Assembly (NCBI GenBank): GCA_964530165.1
Contig: CAZGYE010000015.1
Coordinates: forward strand, 1 to 37,404
Direction: 5' to 3'
Length of the DNA: 37,404 nucleotides
DNA from: CAZGYE01 sp964530165
GTDB lineage: Bacteria; Planctomycetota; Planctomycetia; Planctomycetales; Planctomycetaceae
The notes under the pieces were generated by a model. That model was not told the DNA's origin. It did not search any database and worked only from the letters and a program-made list of their open reading frames with translations. Positions 22,400 to 31,363 of this stretch are shown here, in pieces. Both the position numbers and the translations under genes were made by a program. Numbering within the stretch: the stretch's first letter is position 1; the number at the start of each line of letters is the position of its first letter.

Positions 22400-25300
22400 A
22401 TGGCGAAAACTCTCTTCCCAACCGATCCTCCGGTCGCGTTGCGTCAACCAAAGACCGACCGTCTCATCCTGGCGCGATTTCTCAAGGAAGCTGCCTCAGA
22501 CATGCGGCTCGATGAAGCCGAGCTACGAGAAGCGCACGCCGTGCTCGTGAAATGGGCCGAATTAGAGAGTTCGGGACGCCTTGCAAATCTCAAGGAAACC
22601 CAAATGCAAGGCGACTTTCTGGCTCAGGTGTTTGGCGATGCGCTCGGTTATGCGGGACCGCTGAACGGACTGGAAATCTGGCATCGAATCCAGCATCACT
22701 CCATCGCTGGTCAAACACCTGATGCCATTCTCGGTCATTTTCGACAATCGGAGAGCCCCGCACCGCTGGCAGTCATCGAACTGAAGGGCCCAACCGTTCA
22801 TCTCGACCGCCACCGCAGCAACGGCCGAACCGCCGTTGACCAATGCTGGGATTATCTGGTCAATACTCCGCCGGAGTGCCGCTGGGGCATCGTATCCAAC
22901 ATCGTCAGTTTCCGTCTTTACGAGCGGGATTCGACCAAACGCGCTTATGAACATTTCACGCTGCAATCGCTCCGCGATTTTCAGCAGTTCAAACAGTTCT
23001 ACGTCCTGTTCCATCGCCAGGGATTGATTGACAAGTCGTATCTGGGTCCACCGCGTGCCGCCGCCTTGCTGAAAAAATCCGTCGAGCGCCAACGGGAAGT
23101 CAGCGATAAACTCTACGATGCCTACTCCCACAACCGCACCGAGTTGATTGCCCATTTGCATTTCAAACTTGAGCGCCCATTGGACGACGCCATCGAGATG
23201 GCGCAGCGCCTCTTCGATCGCATCATGTTCATCGCCTTTTGCGAAGATCGCCAACTCTTGCCCGCGAAAACCATCCCCAAAGCTTACACGGTCGCCGGCT
23301 TTCACGCTGTCACGAATCCCCGTTGGCAAAACTTCAAGAACCTGTTTCGCTTTATCGATACCGGCAGTGAAACCCACGGCATTCCCAAGTACAATGGCGG
23401 GCTGTTTCAGCCGCACGGGGTCGATGAGCTGGACCTGCCCGACACGCCCTGGACAACGTTCTTCAACACCATCAGCACCTACGATTTCGCTGACGAAGTC
23501 AATCTCGACGTACTGGGGCATCTGTTCGAGCGCTCGATCACGGAGTTGGAAAAGCTGAAGCAGTCCGGCTTGTTCGGCGGCGACGCCGAGAAGGCGCATC
23601 AGTACGCCACCATGCCGCAATCGGCCAAGCGAAAGCAGCTTGGCATCTACTACACGCCGCCCGAGCTGACCAGCCGCATCGTCCAGTACACGCTCGAGGA
23701 GTTGATCGCCCAGCGTTTCGCCGCCGCCGCGGTCGAGTTCGGCGTCTCCGAAGAGGACGCGCTCCGCGGCAGTGCGCCCGAGGATGCCGAATACTGGCGG
23801 CGTTGCCTCGCGATCTTGCGGAATCTGAAGATTGTCGATCCGGCCTGCGGCAGCGGCGCGTTTTTATTCCAGGCGTACAACGTGTTGGAACTGCGCTACC
23901 ACGAAGTCCTCGGCCATTTGGAACAGGCGGGCGACGGCGATGCCCAAGGGCTGGCCGATCAGGTGCCGCAGTTCATTTTGCAGGAGAACCTGTACGGCGT
24001 CGATCTTTCGCCCGAAGCGGTCGAGATCACGCAACTGGCCCTCTGGATTCGCTCGGCCACACCGGGCCAGACGCTGGCCAAGCTTTCGGAGAACATCGTC
24101 CACGGCAACTCGCTGGTGCACGACCCGCAAGTCCACCCGCACGGTTTCGATTGGCGCGAGCGGTTTGCCGAGGTGTTCAACCGCGAAGAATCCGGGTTCG
24201 ACTGCGTGATCGGCAATCCGCCCTGGGAGCGAATGAAGCTGCAGGAGCGCGAGTTCTTCTCGCTCCCCGCGCCCGAGATCGCCACGGCGACCAACGCCGC
24301 CAAACGCCGCAAGCTGGTCGCGACACTCGAATCCGACGACCCGGCGTTGTTCGAGCGATACCAGCAGGCATTGGAGGCCGCCGATTCCCTGCTGACTTAT
24401 TGCCGCAAGAGCGACCAGTATCCGCTGACCGGCAAGGGTGACATCAACACCTACGCCGTGTTCGCCGAACTGGCTTACCAACTCGTCGCCCCGCACGGCC
24501 GCGTTGGATTGCTCACTCCATCCGGCATCGCGTCGGATAAGACCACCAAGGATTTCTTCGCCGCAGTTGCCGAATCGAACCGTCTTATCCGGCTGTATGA
24601 TTTTGAAAACAAGAAGGTTTTCTTTCCCGAAGTACATGCGTCCTTCAAGTTCTGCATTATCAACTTTGCCGGCGAACAAGCCGTATCGTCGCAAGCCGAT
24701 TTCGTATTCTTCGCCCATCGCGTCGAAGAGCTGGAAGATAGATCGCGTCACGTGCCGCTCAGCGGCGAAGACATCCGGCTGTTGAATCCCAACACGCGAA
24801 CGTGCCCGATCTTTCGTTCCCGCCTCGACGCGGAAATCACCAAAGCGATTTACCGCCGCGTTCCCGTGTTGATCGACCAGAACCGCAAAGGCCCAACCGG
24901 TAATTCGTGGGGCATCCAATTCAAAACGATGTTCCATCAAACCAACGACGCCGAATTATTCCGCGAGCCCGACACGCTCAAGCAGGAAGGCTTCAAACTG
25001 AAAGGCAATCGGTGGGTCAAGGGGAAGCAAAGCTTTCTGCCCCTGTATGAAGCCAAGATGCTCCAGGCCTTCGACCATCGCGCCGCCGACGTGGTAACCG
25101 ACAAGTCGAATTGGCTGCGACAGGGGCAAACCGACAAGACATCACTCGTCAACTATCAAAACCCCGAGCACTTGGCGATGCCGAGGTTTTGGATATGCGA
25201 TGAAGATGTTGTCAAAGAGTGCAATGCAGGAACGACGCATCTTCTGTGTTTCAAGGACGTGACTAGCCCTACAAATCAACGAACGATGATCGCGGCGTTT

Positions 25301-25864
25301 ACTCCGTTTGTCGGCGTCGTAAACTCGGCGCCAATCATTTTCTCAGACGCGGTGCCCTCGCGTCAATGTTGCCTCTTGGGCAACCTCAACAGCTTCGCAT
25401 ACGACTTCGTCATGCGACAAAAAATCAGTAACGTTCACTTGAACTTCTTCATCGTCGAACAGATTCCGACGCTGCCGCCCGATACCTACGACAAACCTTG
25501 CCCGTGGAAGCGCAGCACGACGCTGGAAGCGTGGATTAGCGAGCGGGTGCTCAAGCTCACCTGCACGGCCGAGGACATGCTGCCGCTGGCCGAGGCGTGC
25601 GGGTTCACCAGCGGCAGTTTCCAGGCGGAATACGGCGGGCGGCTCAACAAGTGGGATGAAGCCGAGCGGGCCGAACTGATGGCCGAACTCGACGCCGCCT
25701 TCTTTCACCTCTACGGCATCGACCGCGACGACGTCGAATACATCCTCTCCACCTTCAAAGGCATCCACGACCAGCGAACCCTCTTCCCCGGCCCCGCGAG
25801 CACCGCAGAGCGCATCGTGCAGAACTACGACGAAATGGTGGTTCGCGAGTCCGGAAGTGTATAA
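22400..25864 (+). CDS. Type IIG restriction-modification enzyme (fused nuclease and adenine methyltransferase)
   Basis: 1154 residues from ATG 22400 (GTG 22391 is an alternative). The N-terminal domain carries a PD-(D/E)xK nuclease pattern: Asp108 (TPDAILG) and Glu127-x-Lys129 (VIELKGP). A helical linker leads to a gamma-class N6-adenine methyltransferase: motif X-like LGIYYTPPELTSRIV, motif I IVDPACGSGAFLFQAY (Asp480), LYGVDLSPEAVEITQLALW, and the catalytic motif IV NPPW at 606-609. The C-terminal third (from about 800) should be the target-recognition region. Order and length agree with Eco57I-like type IIG enzymes that cut and modify with one chain and need no separate subunit. It protects the cell against foreign DNA. 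No cognate specificity subunit is nearby. It sits right after a recombinase scar, so horizontal acquisition is likely. Confidence 0.9.
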   Translation: MAKTLFPTDPPVALRQPKTDRLILARFLKEAASDMRLDEAELREAHAVLVKWAELESSGRLANLKETQMQGDFLAQVFGDALGYAGPLNGLEIWHRIQHHSIAGQTPDAILGHFRQSESPAPLAVIELKGPTVHLDRHRSNGRTAVDQCWDYLVNTPPECRWGIVSNIVSFRLYERDSTKRAYEHFTLQSLRDFQQFKQFYVLFHRQGLIDKSYLGPPRAAALLKKSVERQREVSDKLYDAYSHNRTELIAHLHFKLERPLDDAIEMAQRLFDRIMFIAFCEDRQLLPAKTIPKAYTVAGFHAVTNPRWQNFKNLFRFIDTGSETHGIPKYNGGLFQPHGVDELDLPDTPWTTFFNTISTYDFADEVNLDVLGHLFERSITELEKLKQSGLFGGDAEKAHQYATMPQSAKRKQLGIYYTPPELTSRIVQYTLEELIAQRFAAAAVEFGVSEEDALRGSAPEDAEYWRRCLAILRNLKIVDPACGSGAFLFQAYNVLELRYHEVLGHLEQAGDGDAQGLADQVPQFILQENLYGVDLSPEAVEITQLALWIRSATPGQTLAKLSENIVHGNSLVHDPQVHPHGFDWRERFAEVFNREESGFDCVIGNPPWERMKLQEREFFSLPAPEIATATNAAKRRKLVATLESDDPALFERYQQALEAADSLLTYCRKSDQYPLTGKGDINTYAVFAELAYQLVAPHGRVGLLTPSGIASDKTTKDFFAAVAESNRLIRLYDFENKKVFFPEVHASFKFCIINFAGEQAVSSQADFVFFAHRVEELEDRSRHVPLSGEDIRLLNPNTRTCPIFRSRLDAEITKAIYRRVPVLIDQNRKGPTGNSWGIQFKTMFHQTNDAELFREPDTLKQEGFKLKGNRWVKGKQSFLPLYEAKMLQAFDHRAADVVTDKSNWLRQGQTDKTSLVNYQNPEHLAMPRFWICDEDVVKECNAGTTHLLCFKDVTSPTNQRTMIAAFTPFVGVVNSAPIIFSDAVPSRQCCLLGNLNSFAYDFVMRQKISNVHLNFFIVEQIPTLPPDTYDKPCPWKRSTTLEAWISERVLKLTCTAEDMLPLAEACGFTSGSFQAEYGGRLNKWDEAERAELMAELDAAFFHLYGIDRDDVEYILSTFKGIHDQRTLFPGPASTAERIVQNYDEMVVRESGSV

Positions 25865-25909
25865 CTTCGAGGTGTCCGGCCAATTCACAACCGAGCTATT
25901 GGAGCTGCT

Positions 25910-26161
25910 ATGGATCTTGGAAGCGACGATCGCCGAGTCTCCGGCTCAGGCCAGACTCCTGTCAGCCGTGGCAACGAAGCCGACGGTACGAATATAAACA
26001 TGGACGACAAGGAATGCGCCCAGGGCGAACCGTCGTTGGCCGAGCACGTTGAGCCGTGCTTTACCGAAGCCGAATTGACAAAAATGGGCTTGCTCCCTGT
26101 CCCGGACTGGGCGCGCAAACCGCCTCGGCCCAAGGTACGGGGTCTGTTCGATGATGAATGA
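25910..26161 (+). CDS. Small unknown protein (83 aa)
   Basis: 83 residues from ATG 25910, with GGAG seven bases upstream; a second in-frame ATG at 26000 would leave 53. The C-terminal part (CAQGEPSLAEHVEPCFTEAELTKMGLLPVPDWARKPPRPKVRGLFDDE) is compact, acidic and coherent; the N-terminal part looks low in order. No known family, no membrane segment. It follows the type IIG gene by 45 bases in the same direction, so it might belong to the island, but could also be a chance ORF. Confidence 0.42.
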   Translation: MDLGSDDRRVSGSGQTPVSRGNEADGTNINMDDKECAQGEPSLAEHVEPCFTEAELTKMGLLPVPDWARKPPRPKVRGLFDDE

Positions 26162-26308
26162 GCTGTCATCAGCCCCGACGCACCCTGTTCTTGTGAGACG
26201 CTTGGAATCACCACCGGCGGCTGCTTTCGCATCGGCATGTTTCGGGCTATCATGCGGCCGTGGGATACCCGCCGTCACCGTTTGACCTCGCAAGGAAGGG
26301 ATCCGTCG

Positions 26309-28612
26309 ATGAACAATACCCGACTGCTGCCGATTGTGTTTCTTCTCTGCATCGTCGGTCTGAACGGACCGGTTGCCGAACCGGGCGAGAAGATCGTACC
26401 GCTTCCGGGGACGAAGCCGTTGACCCTGGAGGGCGACATCGCTTCGCATTTGGTCGATGGGGTCGATCGGTTTCTGCTGCGCGAGCTGGAGAAGTCGATC
26501 GCTCAGCGCGCGCAGTACTGGAACCGCGATACGTCGTCGGCCGAGGCTTACAACAAGTCAATCGCAGCGAACCGTGCGCGTCTGGCGCACATCATCGGTC
26601 TGCGGGACCAGCGGGTGCCGTTCGACGGGCCGGAACTGGTCGGCACGACGGCGCAGCCGGCGTTGGTCGGCCGGGGCGACGGCTACGACATCTTCGCGGT
26701 TCGCTGGCCGGCGCTGGGCGACGTGCACGGCGAGGGATTGCTGCTGGTTCCGACAAAGGGCCGGCCGGTTGCCGACGTGGTTGCCCTTCCTGACGCCGAT
26801 CAGACGCCGGAAATGATCGTCGGCTTGACCGAGGGGGTTGCGCCTGAGTCCCAATTCGCCCGGCGGCTAGCCGAAAGCGGCTGCCGCGTGCTGGTGCCGA
26901 CGTTGATCAGCCGAGAAATGAAGCGGCGGAACAAACGGGCCTCTATCAGCAATCGCGAGTTCGTGTACCGCTCGGCGTTTGAACTGGGCAGACATCTGAT
27001 CGGTTACGAAGTCCAGAAGGTCTTGGCCGGCGTCGACTGGTTCACCAACGAGGCGGGACCGGGAGATGCGAAGATTGGCGTCGTCGGTTACGGCGAGGGC
27101 GGCCTGATTGCGCTGTTTGCCGCGGCCGTTGACACCCGCATCGACGCCGCCTGCGTCAGCGGCTACTTCGACTCCCGGCAGAACATCTGGCAGGAGCCGA
27201 TCGACCGCAACGTATTCAGCCTGCTGGAGCGGTTCGGCGATGCGGAGCTGGCCTCGATGGTTGTGCCGCGAGCGCTCGTCGTCGAAGCGGCCAAGGCGCC
27301 CGAGATGACGTTGAGCGGCGCCGGGGGCGGCGCACCGGCCCGGCTGGTCACGCCGAAACTGCAGGACGTTCTCGCGGAAGTCCATCGCGCCAAGAAACTG
27401 GTCAAGGGCCTTGAACCGGCGCCGCGTATCGAACTCATCGTCAGCGGAAACGGCAGCGGACCGTTCGGATCGGCGGAGACGCTCTCCTCGTTTCTGACTG
27501 CGCTTTCGTCGGGCACGAAACTGGCGGCTTCCGCGACGCCGCCGAAGCACCTGCGAAAAAAGTTCGATCCGCAGCCGCGGCAGCTTCGCCAGATCCACGA
27601 ACTCGATCGACACAACCAATGGCTGTTGCGTGAAAGCGAGTACGTGCGCAAGGAATTCATGAAGAAGCTCGACACCAGCTCGCTGGAGAAGTACCGCCAA
27701 ACCGTCGAGGAATACCGCAAGTTTTTTTACGACGAAGTGATCGGCCGGTTCGACTTGAAGCCGCTCGAACCGAACGTCCGCACCCGCAAAGCCTACGATA
27801 TGCCGAAGTGGACCGGTTACGAAGTCGTGATGGACGTTTTCCCCGACGTCATCGCGTACGGGGTCTTGCTGCTGCCGAAAGACCTCAAGCCGGGCGACAA
27901 ACGTCCGGTGGTCGTCTGCCAGCACGGATTGGAAGGCAGGCCGCAGGACATCATTACCGGAGACAACAGGGCCTATCACGACTTCGCGGCGAAGTTGGCC
28001 GAGCGAGGCTTCATCACGTTTGCACCGCAGAACCTGTACATCTTCAAAGACCGCTTCCGCACGCTGCAACGGAAGGCCAACCCGCTCAAGAAATCACTCT
28101 TCTCGATCATCGTACCGCAGCATCAGCAGATCGTCGACTGGCTGGAGACGCTGGAGAACGTCGATCCCAAGCGGATCGGGTTTTACGGTCTCTCGTACGG
28201 CGGCAAGTCGGCGATGCGCATCCCGCCGCTGGTGACCGACTACGCGTTGTCCATCTGCTCGGGCGATTTCAACGAGTGGGTCGCGAAGAACGCCTCGACC
28301 CGGAATCGGTACAGCTACGTCTGGACCGGCGAATATGAGATCTTTGAGTTCGATTTGGGCAGCACTTTCAACTACGCCGAGATGGCAGCGTTGATCGCGC
28401 CGCGGCCGTTCATGGTCGAGCGCGGCCATTTCGACGGGGTCGCTTCGGATGAAATGGTCGCTTACGAATTCGCCAAGGTGCGGAACCTGTATGCAGCCCG
28501 GCTCGGGATTGCCGACCGCTGTGAAATCGAGTGGTTCGTCGGCCCACACACCATCAACGGCCAGGGTACGTTCGATTTTCTGCACAAACACCTCAAGTGG
28601 CCGAAGCCGTAG
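26309..28612 (+). CDS. Secreted two-domain alpha/beta hydrolase (acetyl-esterase/dienelactone-hydrolase type)
   Basis: 767 residues from ATG 26309 with an AAGGAAGG site eight bases before it. A signal peptide (1-23, MNNTRLLPIVFLLCIVGLNGPVA) sends it out of the cytosol. The chain holds two alpha/beta hydrolase-like halves. In the first, the nucleophile elbow is VGYGEGGLIAL with Glu263 at the Ser position, so it looks catalytically dead. In the second, GLSYGGK carries Ser629, with the His likely in VGPHTINGQGTFDFLHKHL; the LLLPKDLKPGDKRPVVVCQHGLEGRPQD segment is the oxyanion region. Related planctomycete proteins are annotated as acetyl xylan esterase or dienelactone hydrolase family proteins. 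Carbohydrate-ester cleavage is a fair guess. The C45-type gene follows by 13 bases, forming an operon. Confidence 0.88.
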   Translation: MNNTRLLPIVFLLCIVGLNGPVAEPGEKIVPLPGTKPLTLEGDIASHLVDGVDRFLLRELEKSIAQRAQYWNRDTSSAEAYNKSIAANRARLAHIIGLRDQRVPFDGPELVGTTAQPALVGRGDGYDIFAVRWPALGDVHGEGLLLVPTKGRPVADVVALPDADQTPEMIVGLTEGVAPESQFARRLAESGCRVLVPTLISREMKRRNKRASISNREFVYRSAFELGRHLIGYEVQKVLAGVDWFTNEAGPGDAKIGVVGYGEGGLIALFAAAVDTRIDAACVSGYFDSRQNIWQEPIDRNVFSLLERFGDAELASMVVPRALVVEAAKAPEMTLSGAGGGAPARLVTPKLQDVLAEVHRAKKLVKGLEPAPRIELIVSGNGSGPFGSAETLSSFLTALSSGTKLAASATPPKHLRKKFDPQPRQLRQIHELDRHNQWLLRESEYVRKEFMKKLDTSSLEKYRQTVEEYRKFFYDEVIGRFDLKPLEPNVRTRKAYDMPKWTGYEVVMDVFPDVIAYGVLLLPKDLKPGDKRPVVVCQHGLEGRPQDIITGDNRAYHDFAAKLAERGFITFAPQNLYIFKDRFRTLQRKANPLKKSLFSIIVPQHQQIVDWLETLENVDPKRIGFYGLSYGGKSAMRIPPLVTDYALSICSGDFNEWVAKNASTRNRYSYVWTGEYEIFEFDLGSTFNYAEMAALIAPRPFMVERGHFDGVASDEMVAYEFAKVRNLYAARLGIADRCEIEWFVGPHTINGQGTFDFLHKHLKWPKP

Positions 28613-28625
28613 GAAGGTGACGACC

Positions 28626-29687
28626 ATGCAGAAGAAATTCCCTCTGGTTCAAGCCGCCGGTTCGCCGCGAGAATTGGGACGACAGCACGGCGAGCAGGCG
28701 GGCGAGCGGATCCGTGGCTTTCTGGACTATTTGGCCGCGACGTTGAAATTGTCGCGGAAGGCCCTGCAAGCACGAGCGTTGCGTTTTGAACCGTTGTTTC
28801 AGCAACACTGCCCCCACCTGCTGGAAGAGGTCCAAGGACTGGCTGAAGGAGCTCGGATACCGCTCGGTGATGCGTTGGCGTCGCAGTTGCGTGGCGAGCT
28901 GGGACAGCTCACTGAGGCGGCGTGCACGTCGTTTGCCATCAGCGGTCGGGGAACGGCCGGCGGGGAACCGATCGCCGGCCAGAACAGCGACAACCCGCCG
29001 GAGCTTATGGACTTCGGTTACGTGCTGCACCTCAAACCGGACGATCGGCCCGAGGCGCTGATGTGGACGTTCGGCGGTATGATCGGCTATCATGGCCTGA
29101 ATCGGCACGGTGTCGCACATTTCGCCAACTCGCTGGGCGGCGGACCTGCCTGGAAGTTCGCGCTGGCACATTACCCCATCAAACGCATGATCCTTGAACA
29201 GCGGACCGTCGGCGACGTCGTGCGGCTGATGCGGGAAGTCCCCGTCTGCTCGAACGGCAACTACGCGCTGTGCGACGGCGAGGGCAACATCCTCGACGTG
29301 GAACTGACCAGCGACGGCCCGGAGCTCATCGAGGATGACGGCAACGGTTTCCTGGCGCACGCCAACCATTACCTGTGCACCGCACACGCTTGTCCGGAGA
29401 ACTTCAAAGCGAGCGTGCCCGATTCGTTCTCGCGGCAAGAGCGGATGGAAGAACTCATCGGCCAGAAGTTCGGCTCGATTACCGTCGACGACGTGAAGTC
29501 GTTCCTCAGCGACCACTCGAACCATCCGGTCAGCATTTGCCGGCATCCGCACGACGGCGAAAGCCACGAGATGCTGGACAATCGAGGAAGGACGGTTGCC
29601 TCGATCATTGTCGAGCCGGCCCACGGCCGATTGCACGTCACCTGCGGCAATCCGTGCGAGAATCCGTTCGTCGAGTATTCGCTCTAA
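28626..29687 (+). CDS. C45-family peptidase / acyl-CoA:6-APA acyltransferase-like (Ntn hydrolase)
   Basis: 353 residues. The N-terminal MQKKFPLVQAAGSPRELGRQHGEQAGERI is the classic opening of the AAT/C45 group (isopenicillin N acyltransferase family). Cys100, in TEAACTSFAIS, matches the autocatalytic cleavage site where Cys becomes the N-terminal nucleophile; the region after it has GEPIAGQNSDNPPE, FGGMIGYHGLNRHGVAHFANSLGG and a CENPFVEYSL tail. Family members cleave amide bonds of peptides or N-acyl compounds. No signal peptide, so cytosolic unless carried by a partner. The ATG at 28626 follows AGGAAGGTGA and the upstream esterase stop by 13 bases. Downstream a hairpin (29707-29746) may end transcription. 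Confidence 0.9.
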   Translation: MQKKFPLVQAAGSPRELGRQHGEQAGERIRGFLDYLAATLKLSRKALQARALRFEPLFQQHCPHLLEEVQGLAEGARIPLGDALASQLRGELGQLTEAACTSFAISGRGTAGGEPIAGQNSDNPPELMDFGYVLHLKPDDRPEALMWTFGGMIGYHGLNRHGVAHFANSLGGGPAWKFALAHYPIKRMILEQRTVGDVVRLMREVPVCSNGNYALCDGEGNILDVELTSDGPELIEDDGNGFLAHANHYLCTAHACPENFKASVPDSFSRQERMEELIGQKFGSITVDDVKSFLSDHSNHPVSICRHPHDGESHEMLDNRGRTVASIIVEPAHGRLHVTCGNPCENPFVEYSL

Positions 29688-29706
29688 CAACACGAACAAG
29701 CGCAGC

Positions 29707-29746
29707 CAGCCGCGGATGGATATCCGCGGGTATTCACCCGCGGCTG
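29707..29746. terminator. Inverted repeat between convergent genes
   Basis: CAGCCGCGG (29707-29715) and CCGCGGCTG (29738-29746) are exact inverted repeats, with further CCGCGG words in the loop. It lies between the stops of the C45-type gene (29687) and the ceramidase-like gene (29772), where a bidirectional terminator would be placed. No U-run; function inferred from position. Confidence 0.5.
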
Positions 29747-29771
29747 TTGGCCGAGTTCTTGCGAGTGACGC

Positions 29772-31172
29772 TCAATCAGCCGACGTACGCAACTGTTTGG
29801 CCTGCTTCACGACGGTCTCGACAATGTTCTCCTCGACCTCCGGCGCCCAAGCGGTCGGCTGGCCGTAGTAGACCATCGCGCCGCCCCCCTCGTAGCCCCC
29901 TTCCTTCAGGACGCGCAGCGACGGAATGTAGGCCATCACGTCGTTCGTGTAGCCGGCCACCCAGGTCGTGTCGCGGCCCAGCTCGCGCTTCAGCCGGAGC
30001 GAATAATCGACAACCACTTCGCCGCCCAGCGTGACGAACGTCAGCTTTTTGCCCAAACGCCAGGTTTGGACGGGATAAGGATACGTCGGGCTGAGCTTGC
30101 CGTCGCGTTTGATTCGTTCCAGCAGCAGCTTGGCCCGGCTGGCCTGGTAACGATTGGAAGATTTCGTGTCTTTCTCGATCTGGTCGGGCGTCGGCAGTTC
30201 GGCGAAGGCGAGATCGATTTCGTCGTAAGCCGTGCCCAAACCGGCGGTGATCGCTTGCATCTTCGCGTTCAACACCTCGTCGACCGCTTTGGCCAGTCGG
30301 CTGCCGTACTGCTGAGCCAATTCGACCGTGCGGCGGGGCAGCGGATTCTGATCGGCGCCGCAACCGGCCCAAAACAGGGCCACCGCGCCGGGATGGGCTT
30401 TTTCCACCTCAATCTGTGCGAAACCCGGATAATCACCCGACCACTGCATCAAACTCAACGTTGTGCCGTGGCAGGCGTATCCGAACACGACCGCCGAGAG
30501 TTTGCCTGCCTGCGTGACCTTCAGCACCGGAACGTCGTGATCGACCGGCCCTTTCAACAGGCCCTTCTCGCGCAATTCGGGCACGTTTGCCTCGCGGTTG
30601 TTGCGGCGGTTGACGGCGAACGTCGCCTGGCCGAGACCCCATGCCAGCTCGGCCGGCGCCAGCGTCTTCAAAGCGGCGTCGACGGCCGTCACGACGTCCT
30701 GTTTCAACCGGGCTTCGTATTCATCGATCCGCTTCCATTGCGCATCATCGAGGAAGTACATGGCGCCCAAGTTGCGTCCCACCACAGGCCCGGTGTGCGT
30801 GTGCGACGCGAACAATGCGACCTGTCGCTTTTCGATCCCGAACTTCTCGTGCAACCGGCGGCGAACATCGAGTGACGTCTGCCGTCCGATGCCGACCAGG
30901 TCCAAGCTCACCAGCACGACGCGATGACCCGCCGGATCTTCCAGCACCAGCGCTTTGGCCCAAAGGTCGGTCAGCTTCCCTTGGGCCGGACTGCGGCGGC
31001 TGGAGTAACCGGACATCCACATCGGCTTGTGCGGCGTGATGTTGACCTTGCCGGCGCCGGCCTTCCACCCTTCTGCAAAGGCCCTGTGCGGAGCAACAAG
31101 CGTCAGCGCCAGCGTGAACAGAAACAGATGCACGAGCGCGGTGAGATGTCTGGTTCGGAGTTGCTGAGTCAT
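29772..31172 (-). CDS. Secreted neutral/alkaline ceramidase-like hydrolase (N-terminal domain type)
   Basis: 466 residues from ATG 31172, with GGAGG eleven bases upstream; the frame continues to 31241 but lacks reason for use. A signal peptide ends in AFA before EGWKAGAGKVNITPHKPMWMSGYSSR. This opening, VLVSLDLVGIG, the zinc-binding HTHTGP (124-129), VFGYACHGTTL and GCGADQNP are hallmarks of the neutral/alkaline ceramidase family (NEUT/ALK), which hydrolyses the amide bond of N-acylated lipids. The C-terminal Ig-like domain of true ceramidases (700-760 residues total) is missing, as in most planctomycete members, so the substrate may not be ceramide. Exported. Divergent from hpt. Confidence 0.9.
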   Translation of the reverse strand: MTQQLRTRHLTALVHLFLFTLALTLVAPHRAFAEGWKAGAGKVNITPHKPMWMSGYSSRRSPAQGKLTDLWAKALVLEDPAGHRVVLVSLDLVGIGRQTSLDVRRRLHEKFGIEKRQVALFASHTHTGPVVGRNLGAMYFLDDAQWKRIDEYEARLKQDVVTAVDAALKTLAPAELAWGLGQATFAVNRRNNREANVPELREKGLLKGPVDHDVPVLKVTQAGKLSAVVFGYACHGTTLSLMQWSGDYPGFAQIEVEKAHPGAVALFWAGCGADQNPLPRRTVELAQQYGSRLAKAVDEVLNAKMQAITAGLGTAYDEIDLAFAELPTPDQIEKDTKSSNRYQASRAKLLLERIKRDGKLSPTYPYPVQTWRLGKKLTFVTLGGEVVVDYSLRLKRELGRDTTWVAGYTNDVMAYIPSLRVLKEGGYEGGGAMVYYGQPTAWAPEVEENIVETVVKQAKQLRTSAD

Positions 31173-31363
31173 CTTTGTCTCGCCTCCGTCGATGTGATTC
31201 GAAAGTTGGGTCCCGGTGATGTTCAAACTGAGAGTTAGCATACAGTAATCTCGCTTTCATTCAACGGCGAAGCGGCCTGACAAGCCCTCGATAGAGTCGA
31301 AGGACGGCCCAGTTTCGGTTATGATTCACGACAGTGGATGTTCGACACAACGGAGAGTCCGCG

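Noticed and set aside
26867..28069. Long minus-strand open frame (400 codons) opposite the two-domain hydrolase
   Set aside because: Antisense shadow of a gene with clear catalytic motifs.
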